From positions 1-47,505 of the forward strand of contig JAFTMR010000014.1 in NCBI GenBank assembly GCA_017452325.1: DNA of 47,505 nucleotides. Reading direction: 5' to 3'. Below, piece by piece: positions 17,687 to 26,353 of this stretch. The notes beneath the pieces are model-generated. The model was not told the DNA's origin and did no database searches. It saw nothing but the letters and a program-made list of their open reading frames with translations. Every line of letters starts with the position of its first letter. Within the stretch, counting starts at the first letter, position 1. Both the position numbers and the translations under genes were made by a program. This DNA is from Phascolarctobacterium sp. (GTDB lineage: Bacteria > Bacillota > Negativicutes > Acidaminococcales > Acidaminococcaceae).

Positions 17687-17831
17687 ATTTCTTTTTTCCT
17701 CTCTTCTTTTGTTGGTTTTCTTCTCTCCTTTGTTTCTTTGCCCTGTTCAAGCAAAGCTAAAAGCTTTGCATCCTTTTTCTAAAGAATGTAGTAACTTAGA
17801 GTTATACGGATGTCAGAAATTATAATCTTAT

Positions 17832-18605
17832 CTACGCTAAATTCTTATATTCTTTCAACCTACGATAAAATGTAGCTCTGCTAATTCCCAAACGTTGTAA
17901 AGCTTCCGCTTCAGAAATCTTATCGTTGGTAAACAAACAGAACACTTCATCCGCTTTAAGAACATCCAACTTTATACGCTGTCTACCTCTTGGAGTAAAT
18001 TTTTTATTTTCAAGTTCTTGCTTACGCGCAGCTTCATACTCACTACGGTATAAAGTCATCAGCAAATGATAAAACTCTTTGCGGTTACTGTCATCTATCA
18101 AATAATTTTCCGTCTGAACATCGTGTCCAGTACAAATCACATCAAGAACTCGTTTACAATAACCCAAAGCTCTTTCCTCGTAGGAAGGTTCATCAATCAC
18201 AACACAATGCTTCTCGTCGACTTCAGTAAAACGCCTTACATAAAATCTATCTCCACTATAACGAGTGGTTGTGCGAATAAGCCATTCTAGTTGATTATGA
18301 TAATCTAATCCAACTTCCGAAAGCAGTTCCCATAAATCTTCTCTGTTCTTATTAGGAGAGCGCTCGCTAATAAAAACTGGAACCATATTTTCTCTAACAT
18401 ATTCTTTTTTGCGAAGCTCCATCTTCAAACCAGGTATCCCTTGATATAATGGAGCTTTCAACAAATCAATAACACTATAGTTTGGAGTGAACACATACTT
18501 GTAGCTTTCATCTTCCCAAACCGTATAACTTATCTTGGAAACCACATATTCAATTCCATATTCATCACGCAAGCAAATAAGCCCCGTAGTTGTAAATTCT
18601 CTCAT
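17832..18605 (-). CDS. HipS-like (HipA N-subdomain) protein fused to C-terminal HTH; partner of HipA-type kinase
   Basis: A 257-residue protein. Residues about 20-125 resemble the N-terminal subdomain of HipA toxins (YVFTPNYSVIDLL ... GIPGLKMELRKKEY ... VPVFISERSPNKNREDLWEL ... SGDRFYVRR), the piece that is a separate protein, HipS, in HipBST systems. A helical middle follows. The last about 30 residues are a resolvase-type helix-turn-helix (ISEAEALQRLGISRATFYRR). The start overlaps the kinase stop by ATGA, so the two are coupled. I infer an antitoxin/regulator that both caps the kinase and binds the operon promoter. The HTH is clear; the HipS assignment rests on pattern resemblance and is moderate. 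It could instead be an unrelated DNA-binding regulator. Confidence 0.6.
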   Translation of the reverse strand: MREFTTTGLICLRDEYGIEYVVSKISYTVWEDESYKYVFTPNYSVIDLLKAPLYQGIPGLKMELRKKEYVRENMVPVFISERSPNKNREDLWELLSEVGLDYHNQLEWLIRTTTRYSGDRFYVRRFTEVDEKHCVVIDEPSYEERALGYCKRVLDVICTGHDVQTENYLIDDSNRKEFYHLLMTLYRSEYEAARKQELENKKFTPRGRQRIKLDVLKADEVFCLFTNDKISEAEALQRLGISRATFYRRLKEYKNLA

Positions 18606-19456
18606 TTTGTATTCCTCAACAAATCGTAAGACGCTTTTAATATTTTCTCATAACGATGCTTCAACATATGTTTGTAGAATTCCTTGTGCACATCGCTAAG
18701 TTCAACAGTTTCATCTATCAAACTAAAAATTCTCTCCAAATCTATCTTTTCAACAATTTTTACTAACGCAACATTACATTCAGGAAAAGCCAGACTATTT
18801 ATAACTTCGTAATAGGAACTCTTCTTTCCATTCAATTTAACTTGGGAAGTTGGAAAAGTATAAATCCGTTTATCCGTTTCTTTTTCCGATTGCATAACTA
18901 ATAACATTTCGCGTTCATCAACCATTTTCGGATATAAGCAAGAGCCATTATCAAACACCGGAGCCAAACTATACTTATCTTTATTTTTTATAAATCCCCA
19001 ATTACCACCATGTCTATCAAAATTGCCAAGCAACGCATCCACAATAAACATTTCCCAAAACAGAGAAATCGTTTCATCAACATTTGTCAGCTTAGAATTA
19101 TCTCGTAGCATTTGCATAATGTCTTCGTAGGTGTACTGATACAATTCTTTATCTTGGTCTAAAGTACTTTCACCAACATCATTAAAAGGAACAAAGTACT
19201 CATCATAACCTATAAATTTTTTACAGGCAACAACAGGCTCACCATCATAACTTCCTAAAAAAGTTTCTTGCACTTCAAATCCAAGCAAGCCAAAAATTCT
19301 TGAACCTAAGTATTCAGAAACGTGATTATTTCTTTTACCAAAAGCAGTTGCCTTACGAAACTTAACCATGTATTCATCTTCACCAATGACTATTCCAAGC
19401 TTTCGTTCAGAACCACTGTAATAAACATCACTGCGTTTAAACATTGAAAGGTTCAT
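18602..19456 (-). CDS. HipA/CtkA-family Ser/Thr kinase (putative toxin)
   Basis: A 284-residue HipA-like kinase lacking the usual HipA N-terminal subdomain, as in HipT. The ATP-binding lysine is in YMVKFRK (about K32), and the paired glutamate is in HVSEYLGSR (about E48). The catalytic loop is DALLGNFDRHGGNWG (about 140-154, catalytic Asp147). The metal-binding DFG equivalent is APVFDNGSCL (Asp169). HipA/HipT toxins phosphorylate aminoacyl-tRNA synthetases; the target here is unknown. ATG 19456 has AGGTG four bases upstream. It is the first gene of a two-gene operon with the HipS-like/HTH protein, the reverse of the usual antitoxin-first order. Confidence 0.82.
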   Translation of the reverse strand: MNLSMFKRSDVYYSGSERKLGIVIGEDEYMVKFRKATAFGKRNNHVSEYLGSRIFGLLGFEVQETFLGSYDGEPVVACKKFIGYDEYFVPFNDVGESTLDQDKELYQYTYEDIMQMLRDNSKLTNVDETISLFWEMFIVDALLGNFDRHGGNWGFIKNKDKYSLAPVFDNGSCLYPKMVDEREMLLVMQSEKETDKRIYTFPTSQVKLNGKKSSYYEVINSLAFPECNVALVKIVEKIDLERIFSLIDETVELSDVHKEFYKHMLKHRYEKILKASYDLLRNTK

Positions 19457-19487
19457 AGTTCACCTGCTTTCTTCCTCTTTTAAGAAA

Positions 19488-19516
19488 AGTTTATCATAAA
19501 AAAAGAAGAGTATCAA
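19488..19516 (-). promoter_or_regulatory. Candidate promoter of the HipA-like kinase operon
   Basis: Minus-strand TTGATA (19511-19516), 17-nt spacer, TAAACT (19488-19493). The -35 lies in the distal arm of the terminator of the upstream STAND gene, so the two signals overlap. Confidence 0.4.
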
Positions 19517-19541
19517 TAATCGCAAATATTTTTGATACTCT
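19495..19541 (-). terminator. Terminator of the STAND NTPase gene
   Basis: A 10-bp perfect stem AGAGTATCAA/TTGATACTCT (19507-19516 and 19532-19541) is followed on the minus strand by TCTTTTTTT. It closely resembles the hairpin at 26142-26176. Confidence 0.8.
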
Positions 19542-19571
19542 AATTGTTGAAAAACAGAGGAGCGTCTTTTC

Positions 19572-22500
19572 TTAGCTTATAGCATATTCATCCATAACTT
19601 CGTCTAACGATTTCATATCTCTAAAATTATTTTTAAACAATGCATCCCACGCATTTAAACAAATAGTTTTAGCCTCCGCGTCATCCTCACATCTGTTCAA
19701 AATATTCATCAAACATTTTATGAAATCGTTAACTGCATTACGCAACCTATAATCTTGCTTTCCCTGCACAAGTTTTCCAGTAATTTTCTCAACAGCTTTA
19801 TAAACAAAACTTATATCATCAATATTACTCAAATAAGAAATAAAACAAGGTAACAACTTTGTTATATTATCACAACTCAATACTTCTAATATAAATTTTT
19901 TATCGGTAAGCAAATCAATTTTTTCTTTTAATACTTCTTCTGTTATAAAGACAGCATCAAGATTACAGTTTTGTATTATATGTAACAGAATTGTTTTGCT
20001 AATTCCTTTATACTTTTCAATTCCTAACATATAAATCGCTTGTCTCCAAATATGCGTAATTGCTATATCTGAATGATTGTAACCGATAATATACTCCTGT
20101 AATTCTCTGTTATTAAAATATGCTACCAAGGCACAGATAAATCCTGCTGCTTGTTCCTGTAAATCTTCTATATCCTTATCACATGCTGCTATTAGAATTT
20201 TGTTATAAAATTCTTCGTTACATTCATAATCTCTGCTTAAAAGTTGCCAAGCATTCAAAGATCCTATTGTGCGTAAATCTTTATTCACTAAATCCCTAAA
20301 GATTCGCAAAACAAAATCTTTATCAGCATCATAGTAATCAACTAAAGAGTCTACCAAAGTAAATCTAACAACAGAGTTTTCATCCTCACTCATACTTTGC
20401 AAAATCGTAGCAAATACATTTCTTAAGTCGATATGTTCATTTGCTAAAGATTCCATAGTACGTATTGCGCAACATTTTACATTATTCAATGATTTATTAT
20501 ATAAATCATATACTTTAACGGTCTCCTTTTCATTACTTTCCAAACATAGAACTTCTATAGCCTCTAAAACAAATTCTATAATATCTTGTGGCCAGTTATA
20601 ATATGCATATCTTTGTATTAATCCAAGGATTTCAATTTTAATTGACTCCTCCTCACATTGCCTAAACTTCCTAATAACATCACATAAAAGAGCTATTTCT
20701 ATTTTGGTTTCATTATTTTTAGACTGCAATGCATTTAAAACACTATTAATATATCCCATATAACAATTATCAGGAAATTCTAATGACAGCTTTGCAAATC
20801 TTTCAGGTTGCTTAAGTGCTTGAGAATGTAATGTCGCTGCAAACGTCGTGTGGTCTGCCTCAATGTAAGCATTTTCAGTTTCTTTCCATCTATGCCGTTT
20901 CATCTTACTTGCAGGTGTGCAGATAATTTTTAACCAAGTAGTATCAGATATTTTTTCAGCATACGATGCAATCGGAGACTGTACAAACTTTGCACTTCCA
21001 CCCCAATTATGACTCATATAATGTCCATCTCTTATATTAGGATTACGCAACAAAACCTGCAATAACTCCTTGGCATACTTAGATAAACGAAAATCACAAG
21101 TGCTTTCCAATAATTCTTTTTGTAAATGTCCCCAAAAAGCCCAATAAACTTTATAAGCACCTTTTTCTGTATTATGTTCTACTCTATTTTTTAAAAGTTT
21201 TCTCATTCGCTCAACATCTTCTTTCCAGAAAACAATTTTGTTTTCCAGTTCAGAGAACAAATCATTTGAACAATAAGGAGAAAATCTCTTTATAACCTTT
21301 TTACAGTTATCAAGAAAATTAGCAGTATTTCCAGTGTAATCAAAAATATTATTTGAGAAATCATTTACAAGCCAACTTACAACATCATTAGCGTAATATA
21401 TGGGAAGTTTACACAATGCGGATAAAATAAGTTCATTAGTTACCAAAGCCTCCTTGTATCTTTCATCATAAATAATCCTTAAAAACATTTCGGGACTTTT
21501 ATCTGCATATTCCTCTAGTGCCCATTTGCATATATCTACAATTTTCCTAAAAAATTCATTTCTTATGCTTTTATTTGTCCACTTAAAATAAACATTTTTA
21601 TAGGTTATTTGAGGTAATCTATAATGCAAACCTTTAGTTGCATAACAAAGTGCTGGCAACAGTTCCTCGACAATCAAATATGAATTCTCAATACTAAATT
21701 TTTTCAGCACGTCACTAGTTGGAAAATTAACATCTTTAAAATACTCACAACCATTATTCCCAACAAGAAAATTCAAATATCTAATACATCTTCTAGGAGA
21801 ATTTTTGAAAGTATCGTAAAAAACAAATCCATCATGTTCCAAAAGTTGCGGCTCATTTTCTAAAAGTTTCATCCTGAATTCGAACATTTTAGACGAATCT
21901 TTCTCCACATCGCGACAAAGACAATTCCATATAATTTTATCAGTTTCAAGATTTTTATACGCAAAAACTTCTAGTTGTTCGACAACAAAATCACCATCTT
22001 TTTGATTAATAGATTGTAACAGCCACATTTTGCTATCTTTTATGTCAACAATAGGTTCTTTTGAAAGTAAATATTTTATGCAAGTAACATTTTCATAAAA
22101 TACAACTTGCCATATATATTTTTCATAATCAGTTTGTTTACTGTATTTATAAACAAATTCCAATACCCTTTTTGATGGATTAATAATCTTAGCAATAGTT
22201 TCCCATATAGCACATTTGTAATAATACCGTATAGTCTTAGACTCTAAAACTTTCTCACACTGTTTAAGAAAAATATTATCACTTAATTCACAGAGACCTT
22301 GTAATACAACTAAAAATCTATATCTGAGATTTGGAGTTTGTTCATTTAAGACAGTATAAAATTGAGTTAAATCATTACCACGAATAATATTTTGTATAAG
22401 CTCTCTGGACAAAAAATAGTCAAGAAAACTTTGATGTACAAAAAATATTCTACCCGCATTTACATTTAACAATCCTAAAGAACATAATATCTTTATGATA

Positions 22501-24101
22501 TTTATCTTATCAATATATAAATTTTCTGGAACAGATAGTTGTCCAAGATCCCCCATTGAACAGGCAATATCATTAATCACTTTATCAACATCACTTGAGC
22601 TAATACCTTTCTTAGATAAACACAAACATATTTGTTCATACCACTTATCAAGTAACTGCTTCACATTAGTAACATCTATTACTTCTTGGCTATTGTTTAT
22701 TTTTGACCATACATAAAGATTTGACGGTATATGCAGCAATAATTTTAATCTCTTGGATAGACTGTTATATTTTTCCAGACCTATGATGTTTTTTACTTCT
22801 TCTTCAGAAAAAATATCTACCTCTATTTCTTTCCAGATAATTCTATTATTTTCATTTTTCAGAAATAACTCTTTTATACCATTATCATTTTTGTAATCAA
22901 AAGTTCTAGATACAAAAATTATTACAGTCCTCTTGCCACAACAATCATTCGTATCAGAAACTTGTTTTATCATTTTCTTGCAAACATTTAAAACTTGGTT
23001 TGCTCCTAAATTACCAGACTGTAACGCATCTAATTGATCTAATATTAATACATTAAGTTCATTCCCTGCGATTTTTTGTAGAGCTAAAATTGGTGACATC
23101 CCTAAACCTAAATTTTCTCCAAACTCATTAACGTTTAAGGTAGGTTCTACTTTATCTAATTTTATACACAGATTAGGAATACTATTCTTATCCAAATATC
23201 TTTTTAATAATTCTACGCATCCACTTTTACCACTTCCGGCTTTACCATGTAATATTATTGATTCACTTTTTTTAATGCATTTAATAACTTCTTCAACTAT
23301 GCTCCTGTGCATTAAACTATTGTTAACAGGTTGATATACAGGCCAATCTATGCTATTCAATTCCACAATTTTAGGTATAACCCTGTCAGCATCGCCTAAA
23401 TCCCTAAATCTAAATCCCTGTTTTTCAAGATATTTAGTTAATCTATTTGGCATAATCTTTACGCCATACCATCTATTGTCATTTACACAATTTTCTAATA
23501 CAACTCTGATTGTTTCTGTATTTCCATACAAACATACACCTATTTTTTCTTCAAAATCAATTCTACTGCGACAACCATCCATAACTGTCTCAAAATGACA
23601 ATTAGATAAAATATGAATCAACATTTTTAACTCATTCTGATCCTTAGGATCTAATAAAAATTTTCTTGCAACATTATTAAATGCCTTTTTTAATGACTCA
23701 TTGCTCAATTGATATTCAACATAATCATTTTCACTATGATTACGTCTAGCTCTATTACACAATTCATTTATTTCACAATAATTTATTGGTGATATAAAAT
23801 GATATTCATTCTTATCTCCAGACAGAATATGATTTTTAGCATGCTTAAAAAAATCTACTTTTTCCAAATCAGATATAGTCCATTTTAAATTATTTCCATT
23901 ACTTGCTTTACATTGATAGTATCTTTTTACACCGTCAATACCGGTAGATATAAACTCTACACCCTCACCTTCTTCTCCTAAAGGCTCAACCTCAATACTT
24001 GCAATCTTTTCATTCAATAACCTTAAAAGTTCCTTAGCTAAAAAACTATTCTCGTAACTATTACCTAATTTATCCGCACGACCACCAACTTCCAAACTCA
24101 T
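19572..24101 (-). CDS. Large STAND-type NTPase with N-terminal nuclease-like domain (Avs-like defence protein)
   Basis: About 1509 residues. The N-terminus (about 1-70) matches the PD-(D/E)xK/Cap4-like nuclease pattern: GNSYENSFLAKELLRLL, then PLGEEGEGVEFISTG, then YYQCKAS (E49 ... Q63-x-K65). A P-loop NTPase follows, with Walker A HGKAGSGKS near 286-293 and Walker B LNVLILDQLDAL near 349-360, a STAND-like sequence. A winged-helix-like segment and NTPase C-lobe run to about 570. The remaining about 900 residues look alpha-helical and HEAT-like, the expected sensor region. STAND proteins such as Avs sense phage proteins and then activate the effector domain. The subfamily cannot be assigned. 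ATG 24101 is 10 nt from AGAGG; a GTG at 24107 is an alternative. It is monocistronic and very AT-rich. Confidence 0.75.
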   Translation of the reverse strand: MSLEVGGRADKLGNSYENSFLAKELLRLLNEKIASIEVEPLGEEGEGVEFISTGIDGVKRYYQCKASNGNNLKWTISDLEKVDFFKHAKNHILSGDKNEYHFISPINYCEINELCNRARRNHSENDYVEYQLSNESLKKAFNNVARKFLLDPKDQNELKMLIHILSNCHFETVMDGCRSRIDFEEKIGVCLYGNTETIRVVLENCVNDNRWYGVKIMPNRLTKYLEKQGFRFRDLGDADRVIPKIVELNSIDWPVYQPVNNSLMHRSIVEEVIKCIKKSESIILHGKAGSGKSGCVELLKRYLDKNSIPNLCIKLDKVEPTLNVNEFGENLGLGMSPILALQKIAGNELNVLILDQLDALQSGNLGANQVLNVCKKMIKQVSDTNDCCGKRTVIIFVSRTFDYKNDNGIKELFLKNENNRIIWKEIEVDIFSEEEVKNIIGLEKYNSLSKRLKLLLHIPSNLYVWSKINNSQEVIDVTNVKQLLDKWYEQICLCLSKKGISSSDVDKVINDIACSMGDLGQLSVPENLYIDKINIIKILCSLGLLNVNAGRIFFVHQSFLDYFLSRELIQNIIRGNDLTQFYTVLNEQTPNLRYRFLVVLQGLCELSDNIFLKQCEKVLESKTIRYYYKCAIWETIAKIINPSKRVLEFVYKYSKQTDYEKYIWQVVFYENVTCIKYLLSKEPIVDIKDSKMWLLQSINQKDGDFVVEQLEVFAYKNLETDKIIWNCLCRDVEKDSSKMFEFRMKLLENEPQLLEHDGFVFYDTFKNSPRRCIRYLNFLVGNNGCEYFKDVNFPTSDVLKKFSIENSYLIVEELLPALCYATKGLHYRLPQITYKNVYFKWTNKSIRNEFFRKIVDICKWALEEYADKSPEMFLRIIYDERYKEALVTNELILSALCKLPIYYANDVVSWLVNDFSNNIFDYTGNTANFLDNCKKVIKRFSPYCSNDLFSELENKIVFWKEDVERMRKLLKNRVEHNTEKGAYKVYWAFWGHLQKELLESTCDFRLSKYAKELLQVLLRNPNIRDGHYMSHNWGGSAKFVQSPIASYAEKISDTTWLKIICTPASKMKRHRWKETENAYIEADHTTFAATLHSQALKQPERFAKLSLEFPDNCYMGYINSVLNALQSKNNETKIEIALLCDVIRKFRQCEEESIKIEILGLIQRYAYYNWPQDIIEFVLEAIEVLCLESNEKETVKVYDLYNKSLNNVKCCAIRTMESLANEHIDLRNVFATILQSMSEDENSVVRFTLVDSLVDYYDADKDFVLRIFRDLVNKDLRTIGSLNAWQLLSRDYECNEEFYNKILIAACDKDIEDLQEQAAGFICALVAYFNNRELQEYIIGYNHSDIAITHIWRQAIYMLGIEKYKGISKTILLHIIQNCNLDAVFITEEVLKEKIDLLTDKKFILEVLSCDNITKLLPCFISYLSNIDDISFVYKAVEKITGKLVQGKQDYRLRNAVNDFIKCLMNILNRCEDDAEAKTICLNAWDALFKNNFRDMKSLDEVMDEYAIS

Positions 24102-24145
24102 AGACACACATCCTCTCTGATATCCAATTATAAATTACTTTATAT

Positions 24146-24182
24146 TTAAAAAATACAGAGGACTTACCAACGGCAAGTCCTC
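24146..24182 (-). terminator. Terminator of the Fic gene
   Basis: An 11-bp stem GAGGACTTACC/GGCAAGTCCTC (24158-24168 and 24172-24182; one C-A mismatch) is followed on the minus strand by TGTATTTTTT. It lies 29 nt after the Fic stop. Confidence 0.85.
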
Positions 24183-24210
24183 CTTTTATATACTTTTCAA
24201 AGTACTATCA

Positions 24211-25314
24211 TTATTTTATTTCTACCAACACTTCCCATTTACCAAAACGTTTGCCATCAACACGACGAATAATACCACGTTCACGTAATGAGGCCATCAA
24301 CCTTTTTATTGTACTTAAAGATTTGCCAGTCGCTTTTGTTAAACTATCTTGAGACACATAAGCATTTTCGATTAGCAATTTCAAGACAGCAAGTTCTTCC
24401 AAAGTACATTCCAAAGTGTCATTTTGACCCTTTGGAACTTTAGAAATGACACTTTGGAAATCTTCTTCCTCATCTCTAAAGTCAAAATCAATATGTGCAT
24501 AACGATTTTTCAAATCGTAATCAGTACCCAACAGCAAATTACTAAAGAACATTTCCAGAAATTTAGTTGTAGAATGAATCCCTTTTTGTAAATCGTTATA
24601 GTTTGCACGAACTAAAGCATTTCTGAAAAACCAAGAATGTTTTTTGAAAGCTTCATTATCCAACTTTAACCCAAAGGTTTTCATATATTTGATGATAAAC
24701 ACAGCAGTTGCTCTTGTATTGCCTTCACCGAAGGGATGTATTTGCCAAATATCAGAAGCAAACTTTGCAAGATGCTTTATAGCTTCTGCAAGCGATAACC
24801 CTTCATAAGAAAATGCTTTCTCGGTTTTGAAGTCATAATCCAAAGTTTCATTGATACTGTTCCACGCAGAATAGATAACGGTTTCACCGTTCAACACCCA
24901 TTCTTTTTTAGTTATATTGTAATTTCTAACTTGTCCTGCATTTGTAAAAACACCTTCAAAAATTCTACGATGAATAGAAATCAATTCTGCAGGAGAAAAC
25001 TGGAAGGTCTTTTCCCCAAGAAGTTGGGTTATTCTGGAAGAAACGATATCTGCTTCTTTGGTAGCGTTCTCAATATCAACACGCTTGTCATGAGCTTCAT
25101 AGTAAGACAAAATCCGCTTTTGCGCTTCATCTATAGTAAGCTTGCCTTCAATGTGTTCTTTGGCAGTATCAAGCAAGTACGCAGAAGTTTTCAAACCATC
25201 CACTTGCTGCAAACCAATAGCTATCTGCCAAGCTTCGCTCTTTTCTGCTTGTTCAGGTTCACCTTGTCTGATATATTCTTCTAATTCTAACTGCCATCTT
25301 TTATCTTCAGACAT
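24211..25314 (-). CDS. Fic-family protein with N-terminal VbhA-like segment and C-terminal winged helix
   Basis: 367 residues. The Fic core (about 105-280) has FSPAELISIHRRIFEG, NAGQVRNYNI, and the active motif HPFGEGNTR at about 193-201, the HPFx(D/E)GN(G/T)R form with catalytic His and Mg-binding Glu intact. Fic enzymes usually AMPylate protein hydroxyl groups. Residues about 35-75 (VDGLKTSAYLLDTAKEHIEG ... TIDEAQKRILSYY) resemble the VbhA antitoxin-type fold, suggesting a built-in inhibitor, but no clean (S/T)xxxE(G/N) motif was found there. The C-terminal about 60 residues form a winged helix (LKLLIENAYVSQDSLTKATG ... LRERGIIRR). ATG 25314 is seven bases after AAAGGAG. It has its own promoter and terminator. 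Confidence 0.9.
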   Translation of the reverse strand: MSEDKRWQLELEEYIRQGEPEQAEKSEAWQIAIGLQQVDGLKTSAYLLDTAKEHIEGKLTIDEAQKRILSYYEAHDKRVDIENATKEADIVSSRITQLLGEKTFQFSPAELISIHRRIFEGVFTNAGQVRNYNITKKEWVLNGETVIYSAWNSINETLDYDFKTEKAFSYEGLSLAEAIKHLAKFASDIWQIHPFGEGNTRATAVFIIKYMKTFGLKLDNEAFKKHSWFFRNALVRANYNDLQKGIHSTTKFLEMFFSNLLLGTDYDLKNRYAHIDFDFRDEEEDFQSVISKVPKGQNDTLECTLEELAVLKLLIENAYVSQDSLTKATGKSLSTIKRLMASLRERGIIRRVDGKRFGKWEVLVEIK

Positions 25315-25356
25315 ACTTGCTCTCCTTTCAAATATCATTAAAATATACTCACATAT

Positions 25357-25385
25357 ATTATACCATTCTCTTTACCATCTAACAA
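25357..25385 (-). promoter_or_regulatory. Promoter of the Fic gene
   Basis: Minus-strand TTGTTA (25380-25385), 17-nt spacer, TATAAT (25357-25362), about 45 nt upstream of the Fic start. Confidence 0.7.
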
Positions 25386-25463
25386 AATCTATTATAATTT
25401 TTACCACTTTCGTGCTTACGAGCAGAAAGTTTAATAACAAATCTGTACTACTATGAAAGATAA

Positions 25464-25489
25464 ACGCCAAACCTTTCGGTCTGGCGTTC
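25464..25489 (-). terminator. Hairpin after the first 128-aa paralogue
   Basis: AACGCCAAACC (25464-25474) pairs with GGTCTGGCGTT (25479-25489) around a TTTC loop on the plus strand. The T run on the minus strand is poor (TATCTTTC). It is nearly the same sequence as the hairpin at 26859-26884. Confidence 0.6.
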
Positions 25490-25519
25490 AAACATAATGG
25501 CATGTAACTATAAATAATC

Positions 25520-25906
25520 TCATTTAATGTAACCAAAAAATAGTTGTTCCCCTGAACGACTAGCAACTCTAGATACACCAAGCTTTAAAAATACAATCTT
25601 CGGTAAATTCCTTAAATAAAATATTAAAAATTCTCTATATGTAATATTATAACAACATACGGCAACCGCATAATGACCACAACTTAAAAAATTAGCATAA
25701 GCTCCGTACTTGTAATCTAACTCCCTAAATTTCAAATACATAGAATGGTTATTATCTCCTTTTTGAAACAATAAATTCCATATATCAAATAAACCTTTGA
25801 TAAAATCTGCTACATCATATTTTTCTTTCAAATCACTTAACAACCTATATGCATTATGGAGAGTATCTATAAAGTTTTCTTTTGTATATCCACTAATATA
25901 TGCCAT
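25520..25906 (-). CDS. Uncharacterised 128-aa protein, paralogue 1
   Basis: I do not recognise this family. It looks soluble and mostly helical (AYRLLSDLKEKYDVADFIKGL ... MYLKFRELDYKYGAYANFL), with an aromatic, hydrophobic C-terminal third (REFLIFYLRNLPKIVFLKLGV). It aligns with the 128-aa protein at 26.4 kb over most of its length: shared positions include LKE, D-x3-F-x-K, DI-x2-LL, KF-x-EL-x2-KY, RE-x-L, and LP-x3-F-x-K. ATG 25906 has AAGGAG eight bases upstream. It is AT-rich like the rest of the island. No function is proposed. Confidence 0.7.
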   Translation of the reverse strand: MAYISGYTKENFIDTLHNAYRLLSDLKEKYDVADFIKGLFDIWNLLFQKGDNNHSMYLKFRELDYKYGAYANFLSCGHYAVAVCCYNITYREFLIFYLRNLPKIVFLKLGVSRVASRSGEQLFFGYIK

Positions 25907-26135
25907 TTAAGTTTCTCCTTTGCTAAAATGATTGTGAAGTATAATACATGCCATCCGTTGCTATAATAACAAAAATTTAATTTTCTTTTGCGTAACAACA
26001 GTTAAAAAACTTAAACATTTTTATGAACAAAAAGTACTATCAGTAATTTGTACAACCATACTACTTCCTACTTTTATCTTCTAAAATAACAAAAAAGTTG
26101 TTTAATCAATTTTAAAGTCACATAACGCATAACAT

Positions 26136-26176
26136 ATAAAAAGAGTATCAATAACAATAAAAATTACTGATACTCT
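26136..26176 (-). terminator. Terminator after the small ORF
   Basis: AGAGTATCAATAA (26142-26154) pairs with TTACTGATACTCT (26164-26176), 13 bp with one G-U, followed on the minus strand by TTTTTATATG. It is very similar to the terminator at 19507-19541. The rest of 25907-26182 is AT-rich with nothing else recognised. Confidence 0.8.
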
Positions 26177-26182
26177 CTATTC

Positions 26183-26323
26183 CTATTCATAATAATAAAA
26201 AAATATGCTTATACCAATGTATTGCCTTGCTCTATCAGACTGTGATAATACACTCCCAAATAAACTTTTCGTTAAATCCGAATACTTATCACTATTAAAT
26301 ACGTTGAAAACTATACTCTTCAT
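26183..26323 (-). CDS. Small ORF, 46 aa, hypothetical
   Basis: An open frame of 46 codons starting MKSIVFNVFNSDKYSDL and ending with an aromatic stretch FFYYYE. It begins 31 nt after the stop of the second 128-aa gene, has only a weak purine-rich site (AGAAAGAAG) directly before ATG, and stops 7 nt before a good terminator. That position supports translation, but no homology was recognised. It might instead be a 3' untranslated stretch. Confidence 0.35.
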   Translation of the reverse strand: MKSIVFNVFNSDKYSDLTKSLFGSVLSQSDRARQYIGISIFFYYYE

Positions 26324-26353
26324 CTTCTTTCTAGCAAATAGATTTTAATTTTC

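Noticed and set aside
17597-17782. Short open frame inside and beyond the 145-bp palindrome
   Set aside because: Starts at a TTG in the A/T-rich centre with no ribosome site; composition follows the palindrome rather than a protein.
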